From contig NC_080562.1 in the NCBI RefSeq assembly GCF_030253575.1, positions 28,431,852 to 28,495,851 of the forward strand: DNA of 64,000 nt, given 5' to 3'. This stretch comes from Rhododendron vialii. Taxonomy: Eukaryota > Streptophyta > Magnoliopsida > Ericales > Ericaceae. Shown piece after piece: positions 56,945 through 64,000 of this stretch (position 1 is the stretch's first letter; every line of letters begins with the position of its first letter). The notes beneath the pieces were generated by a model that ran no database searches, had not been told where the DNA came from, and was given only the letters and a program-made list of their open reading frames with translations. The position numbers and the translations under genes are program-made.

Positions 56945-57715
56945 ATAATTATGAAAAGAAAAAGATTTTTATAAAAAGACATGGGATTGATTTTCTTAAA
57001 AGGAAGTTTAATGGATATTGGTGTAACATCTAAGCGAAGAACTCTGACGAGCTATGTTTGAATTAGCGCCTATGGATTGTGAAAAGGATATGGCCGGGTA
57101 TCCATTGAATTGATATCAATTCCATTGTTTTGCTGGGGTCGCTCCCCGGGCTATCAAATTACCGCCTATGATGGTCAAGATGATGGTCAAGATGATAATA
57201 TGATGATTATGATAATGATTGATATATCTCTCTTTGTCTAACTTGTGGTAATTGCAACTTGAATATGATTGTTCTCTCTCTTACCATTTTGCAAGCTGAT
57301 GGATTATTATGCTATGTTTTTATCCTACTTAATCCCATGTTTATTATGTGGCCTTAGTATATCGTAACTTATTGAATTGGTTTTGTGTTTAATGAAACCC
57401 TTTCAGGGAATCAAGAATAAAGAAGGTTTACTCATTGCATGTGGAAGATTGCAGTGGATATATATGGCTAAATAAAATAAAGAGTGATAATAAGTGGCAC
57501 TTGTGTGTGCGAGCCAAATGATGCAATTTTAAAGTTGTTAGACAAAGTTTGTATTTGGTATTCGCTAGATAGCTCTGATTGTAATATATTTTATTTTACG
57601 GACCTGGGAGTTTCTAAATAAATATAAATTACAAATAAATAAATTTGGTTGTATGAGGTGATTTTTAATCACTGGCCATGTCACGATTTTTACCTTTTAA
57701 TTTTGGGTCGTGACA
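56945..57715 (+). mobile_element. 3' portion of the outer LTR
   Basis: Contains GGGGTCGCTCCCCGGGC, as in the LTR piece at about 9870, and ends TTTTGGGTCGTGACA. No primer site follows, so no internal domain is attached here. Confidence 0.55.
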
Positions 57716-58055
57716 TGAATACTCCAGCTCAGAAATAGTCACAGAAGCAAGGTATAAGAGTACCACCAATCATTTCCTATTTCTCCAAAATGGGAACATC
57801 AGTTCCTCCAATGGATCGATAATTTATTTTCAAACTACGAAATGGAGAATCGGGTTTTAATTAGTCTCCAAAACCACTTTTCTGATAAAATACGTTGGTT
57901 TGGACCTCTCCAAAATGAAGAATTTGGGTGCAGTTGCTCAAGCCAAACTTAATAAACTTATGCATTCTTTTACATAGCACAAGTGACAAGAGTACAAGAC
58001 AAAGAAAGACTTGCAACGAACCCCATTCATATAAGTTCAATTCTATAGGCATATA
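57716..58055. other. Spacer, no gene recognised
   Basis: AT-rich sequence between the LTR end and the LINE poly-A tail. Short frames are not supported. Confidence 0.4.
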
Positions 58056-59575
58056 AACAAATTTTTTTTTTTTTTTGATAAGTAAATTTCATTAGAAAAG
58101 CTCAATACTCATACATAAAGGGGCATACCCCAGTAAACAAGAGAAAAACACCTCCCAAAATGCTAACACAGCGCAATGCCTAGGCATAAACTTGAAAATA
58201 GAAAACAGCAAGCCCAGAACAAGGCATCAGATCAACAAGAAAAAAACTAAGAGAAAATACAAGTAGGCAATCTCCAACCAACTCCTAACACATTATTAAG
58301 AGCCGTGGGTTTAACCCCCCTTCTAGTACTCAAAGAGTCCCTAATAGCATTCACTAATAGAGCAGAAACTTGGTCCACTGCAGAGGCGTGGCCTTGAAAG
58401 ATCCGAAGATTCCTTTCTCTCCAAATCACATAAATTGCTGCAGCAAGAGTACTCTCATGATTAGGCACTCAAGACCCTTTCCTTTTACATTCCCAGTGAA
58501 CCATTCCACCACATCTTCCAGACTACTCAGGACACCAAAAGTTGGAATCTTACCCCACACTTCATTCCAAACAATAGAAGAAAAAGAGCATCGAAAAAAC
58601 AAATGGTTATGGGACTCTATATCATTCCTGCAAAGCACACATGAATCCTCCACATTCATTTCCCAGTTGCGGAGTCTATCCCTAGTACTTAGCTTGTATT
58701 GTACTGCCATCCAGAGGAGAAACGACCATTTCGGCACAATCTTACTTCCTCATACTATGTTAACCCAAGTACGAGAGGGAAATCGGTGTCGGATAGCTTC
58801 CCAAGTTGACTTTGCAGAGAAACGACCATTAGACTGAGGCAGCCACATTATGGAATCCTCCCTTGTTACATCTGATTTAAGATCAGAGGGGGTGTGATTA
58901 ATAATAGCCTGAGCAACTCTATTTCTAGTTCGAGGCCGTCTCCATTCCCCTAGGAAAATGATGGACGAAACCCTGGCTCGCAAAGATCTTCCAAGATTGA
59001 AAACCACCTCACTGCCAAATCTATCATAAAGGGGTCCCATTGGATGCCAATTGTTGAGCCAAAGGAATGTCCCTTGCCCATTTCCAACCTTATACTTAAT
59101 CAGCGGCTGCCCTAGCTTTCTAATACTGAATAACTTTCGAATTGTCCAGGATGCATATCATGGGGTATCCATAGACCATAAGTTTCGCCATTTAATGTAG
59201 GAATGGACCCATTTTACCCATAACGTATCTGCCTTCAAACATAAAGCCCAAAGATGTCGCATCATAGAAGCTTTATTCCAATATTTTATTTTCCTGAAGC
59301 CTAACCCTCCTTCTTTAGGACAACAAATACGCTCCTATTTGACTTTAGCAGCTGAATGCTTAAGATCAGAACCAGACCATAGAAAGGCCATTAAAGTGGC
59401 CTTAATCTCCTTCACAACTTTACTAGGGAGAATAAAGATGGAGCTCCAATATACCTGGATACTGTATAAAACTGACTGAATCAATTGAACCATTCCACCA
59501 TAAGACAGTAATTTTTCAGACCCATGAATTCTATGCAAAATTTTCTCCTTGCGCACCAAACAATCACTAGATTTA
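58056..59575 (-). pseudogene. 5'-truncated LINE, ORF2 C-terminal part
   Basis: The plus-strand T run at 58058-58075 is the poly-A tail of a minus-strand LINE. Upstream on that strand lie the zinc-binding RVT region (LCRNDIESHNHLFFRCSFSS, 58737-58430) and an ending with YVIWRERNLRIFQG (about 58440-58380). Before them are the thumb-side segments with LSYGGMVQLIQSVLYSIQVY and AFLWSG (59559-59335) and an intermediate stretch (59040-58750). Two in-frame stops lie between 59335 and 59040, and the frame shifts near 58450. The catalytic reverse-transcriptase core (YADD) and endonuclease are missing, as expected for incomplete reverse transcription. No target duplication was identified. Confidence 0.88.
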
Positions 59576-59703
59576 CTTCTTTAGGGGTGTTTTCGTCTTC
59601 TCACCTTTCCGCACCTGACAAGTTCACGCATTTTCTCTGGCAATGATTGAGACAGAGGTGTATACGTCTTCCCCTTTCTTCTTCTTCTTCTTCTTCTTCT
59701 TCT

Positions 59704-59734
<31 letters not shown>

Positions 59735-60373
59735 TCCATCTTCGACGATTTGTATCTCTCTTTTCATCTTCAGGATTTGTACAACGTTTCCCTCTGTATT
59801 TTTCGATCGTTTGAAAGCTCGCAAAGCATCTCCAACTGCCTTAGCAATTGGAGGTTATAGCTCCTCAACAATTGGAGGTTTTAGCTCTCATAATTAGCTG
59901 AAGCACAGAAAATGAATACCCATCAAACTCGTTCAAGGTCGCGGAATAGCATGGTGCTATAGTACCTCGTTGGTCTTGGCAAGGTACTTTAGCCTCGATT
60001 GGGTCGATTTCCCCCTTCTCGACGAACTAGGTTTACTCGCACCAACAGCAGATGCAAGTAACGAAAATTCCTTGTCCAGATCCATAACTGAAAGCAGAAA
60101 AGAAGAAAGAAAAACACACCAAAAACGAGTCGAAAAAAGGTGTCGTGTGTCGTCGTGTTGTTCGCTCTGGCAAAAACAAGAGCCATTGTGTCGTCACCTT
60201 TGTTGGGTAAGTTATTCAATTTTTTTCGCATTTGTCAGGTTTACGTCAATTTTTTTTATGGATCATTGGTTCATCTCCACGAAATTAAGCCACTTGGCTT
60301 TTTTTTTTTTTGTCTTTATTTAAATTTTTTTTGCCTTGTTAGTTTTGCATCAAATGTTTGTTGATTATTGATT
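59576..60373. other. Unassigned; CTT/CT microsatellite and leader-like DNA
   Basis: A CTTCTT then CTCTCT run at about 59677-59735 precedes gene-like sequence (59760-60200), with a possible donor GTAAGT near 60208. It may be a gene fragment or leader, but no protein is recognisable. Confidence 0.3.
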
Positions 60374-62572
60374 TGTCACGCCCTCGATTTTTAACGTAAA
60401 TAAAAATAGTTTTTCATAAATAAAACTCCTTACATTATCTTACATAATACCCCAAAAAGAGTTTACCATTTCCTGGTCATTAAAGTACATATCCAACTCA
60501 AAGAGTTTGAATATATTACATCATTAAAAGAAATTGAGTTAAGGTTCTATTACATCCCAAGACATGATTTACCAAAATGTCCATGAGTCACTTATATCAC
60601 ATCTTTCAAAAATATGCACTTGGATGCATGCACTTTACTTCATGCTACTGCTCCGGAATCACACCTGAAAAATGAATGGTTGAGCTATACTAGCCCAGTA
60701 GAGAAATCTATACAACCATTATGTGCAAATGAGATGACCAGTAGAAAGAATAAAGGAGGCAGAATACGGTATCTGGTATCTCAAACGTGAAACCAAGCAT
60801 GACTAGAAAATATCTCATTGTCGATTACGGAAGTAAAGCACATGGGCTACGCACCAAGATTCTAGTCAACCTTGATGGTCTATTATCCATACATTTTACT
60901 CACGACTACCATTGCCTCCCATCCAATCCCGAGATACCTATCCGACATTCTGACTTCACAATATACATAACAACAAACTTAAAGTGTACAAGTATATCTC
61001 TACGGTATCATGTCCGAACAACCAATCACTCCACTCAAGGATTCATTCCACTTAACCTTTCTTTTTGTTTATATGTCACCTTAGCAAACTAATATCACAC
61101 ATCATGAGCGAATGATCTTTCCGGGCTATTCTTGGAGTCCCGTTACTCCCCACAAGAACCTCTTTCAATGGTGGTGCTAATCCATGTCACACAGTATAGG
61201 TCTTCGTTACCACTTTCCCCTTAATACACTTCATGACTCTACCATTCGTCTCAAATACAAATAAGAGATCTCTAAACAAAACTCACGTTCACATGGAAGT
61301 AGTAAAGAAATTTCATTTCAAACAACTCACAAAATCATTATACTATCGGTTTCCCATATCGTTATACATGTGTTCACGTAATCACTAACTAACTTACTCA
61401 TAACGATTCCTATCTCCCATCCTTTAGCTCATTAGATCGTACAAACTACGCTAGGGATTTATTATGCCTAGAACAAAAGGAAATGTCTCTCATGCCCACT
61501 CCTAGCACGGTCAAACCTAGAGGTGTGTCCTACATGTCTGTTTCTCGTATCGCATGGCAACACATGTTGCTTCTGTCCATCTCAATTCATTACGTTCTCT
61601 AAATTCTCGTTTCAACATCATTTAACCCTCATGGAACCCGACAACCACCTCCAAGGCCTAAACATACCAATATGCTCCCGAGCCCAAGAGCATACTTAAA
61701 CAAAACCCCACAGTCGACTTGAAACCATTCCACGAACCTATCTTATTTTAGCTACAACATCGTATCGGTTTAGAATTAGGCTATGCGACCACCATCGTTA
61801 GAAAGTAGACTTTTCGTACATCAATTTTGATATATAATATGCCCCAAATGGAGTCCGGATGATAAAGTTATGTTCGTCCGAAGTTTTCCAAAAATGCAGT
61901 TTTTTCAATTCCTACCGGTAGAGAACCAAATTTTCAGGTCCCATCGGTAGAGAACCAAAACGGACCCGCCACAAGATTTCGCCTACTAGTAGGACTAAAA
62001 TCCCTACCGGTAGAACTTAGGTTTTTCAGCGTGCGATTTCTAGTTTCAACAGATTTTATCCAACAACAAAAATGGAAGTTCAAACACCCTTAAACACACC
62101 AAATCAACACATAACCACATAAAGGAGGTGAGAAATCCCTACCGAATGTGTTTTGAGCATAACCTCTAAATGCCATGCGAGCCCTAACTTCGAGAACCTT
62201 GAAATCGACCGAATACTCCTCTCCGAACTCCAATCAACCGGGTACGAGCTCAAGAACACAATTTATAGGTGAAGAGGTGGGTGATCTTCATGGGTTTCAA
62301 GTTCTCGGGTGTGATTTGAGTGAGGGTGAGAAAGAGATGGCGAGAACCGTAAGAGAGGAGAGGAGTCAGGAGAGTAGAGAGAGAAATGAGTTGGGTTTTT
62401 ACTCATCTACACACACACATATATATACTAACACAAACATGAATTGCACTTGCACCCCTCTACTAACAATCTCATCACATTAACTTCAAATCAAATAATC
62501 ACATCATATTTCACCCATTTTTCCTCAACTTCTAACATTTATAAAACTTTTAAATAATTACGGATCTCTACA
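60374..62572 (-). mobile_element. Solo LTR, family A copy 3 (2199 bp)
   Basis: Starts TGTCACGCCCTCGATTTTTA and ends TACGGATCTCTACA with a perfect 5-bp duplication TGATT (60369-60373 and 62573-62577). Minus-strand TATA box is the complement of 62420-62427, followed by a CT-rich leader. It carries the same internal blocks as the copies at 10921 and 55254. No internal domain is attached. Confidence 0.88.
61911..62013 (-). repeat. CCTACCGGTAG / CCTACTAGTAGG palindromes
   Basis: CCTACCGGTAG at 61911, a decayed CATCGGTAG near 61945, CCTACTAGTAGG near 61982 and CCTACCGGTAG at 62003-62013. The last two form an imperfect pair with a 9-base loop. The near edge is 407 bases from the TATA box. Confidence 0.8.

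Positions 62573-64000
<1,428 letters not shown>

Larger units (their letters stand above)
50998..57715 (+). mobile_element. LTR-like sequence split by two nested solo LTRs
   Basis: It starts TGTAACACCCCAACTTTTAT at 50998 with a TATA box (TATAAATA, 51445-51452) and a GA-rich leader. A probable end TTTTGGGTCGTGACA lies at 57715. Removing the two nested elements leaves about 2.2 kb, a normal Tekay-like LTR length. The flanking 5-mers AGATT and TGAAT do not match, so joining both ends into one element is inference. A 19-base G run (about 51697-51715) and a GCC-rich stretch with short palindromes (52030-52100) lie in the leader. Confidence 0.55.

Noticed and set aside
58750..59040. Independent host gene on the minus strand
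   Set aside because: The frame joins the neighbouring segments into a LINE ORF2 C-terminus with a zinc-binding RVT region and poly-A tail.

Overview
The window is plant nuclear DNA. It is AT-rich, its genes carry GT-AG introns and TAGGGTTT boxes, and it is dominated by plant-type transposons: a Helitron with a Rep/PIF1 protein, Tekay-like and Athila-like Gypsy LTRs, hAT and Mutator-like MITEs and a LINE. A woody eudicot is the most likely source, but the species cannot be named from the sequence alone. Only two host genes look functional: the spliceosomal protein SmG (33418-36570, four exons) and the first 51 codons of a RABA1/Rab11-type GTPase that runs off the right edge (63848-64000).

Left third (1-23 kb). 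A nearly complete autonomous Helitron (about 888-7407) has seven reconstructable exons, an intact 3' hairpin and CTAG end, and one frameshift. Next come the 3' part of a Gypsy LTR with its tRNA-Met primer site (about 9700-10425) and a reverse solo LTR with a perfect target-site duplication (10921-13295). An Athila-like element follows (15209-20340, minus strand). Its gag-protease frame has six in-frame stops but no frameshift, and its 5' LTR ends inside an exon of a decayed kinesin-14 gene (20341-21730).

Middle (23-47 kb). A hAT MITE (23015-23149) precedes a short gag-only LTR element (24084-26108), which abuts a truncated inverted copy of the same type (26109-26897). A 1.7-kb tract is studded with ATATAACGTTATAT-like palindromes (26855-28520). 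A second solo-LTR family (30416-32938), the SmG gene with a hAT MITE in its long intron, and a tract ending in a second Helitron terminus (44015-44042) follow. The tract before that terminus holds a receptor-kinase malectin fragment.

Right third (46.9-64 kb). A young, complete, non-coding LTR element (46894-50187, minus) is followed by a nested structure: an LTR-like sequence starting at 50998 and probably ending at 57715 is interrupted by two reverse solo LTRs (52249-55066 and 55254-56944). A 5'-truncated LINE, another solo LTR (60374-62572) and the Rab gene complete the window.

The least explained signal is a set of short perfect hairpins inside the LTRs. In three homologous solo LTRs the array begins about 407-409 bases downstream of the predicted TATA box, yet the hairpin sequence differs between copies (CCTACCGGTAGG in two, GTATCGATAC in the third) while pairing is kept. 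Adjacent hairpins in one copy show a compensated base-pair change. A second LTR family has a comparable GC-rich hairpin array about 430 bases from its own TATA box.
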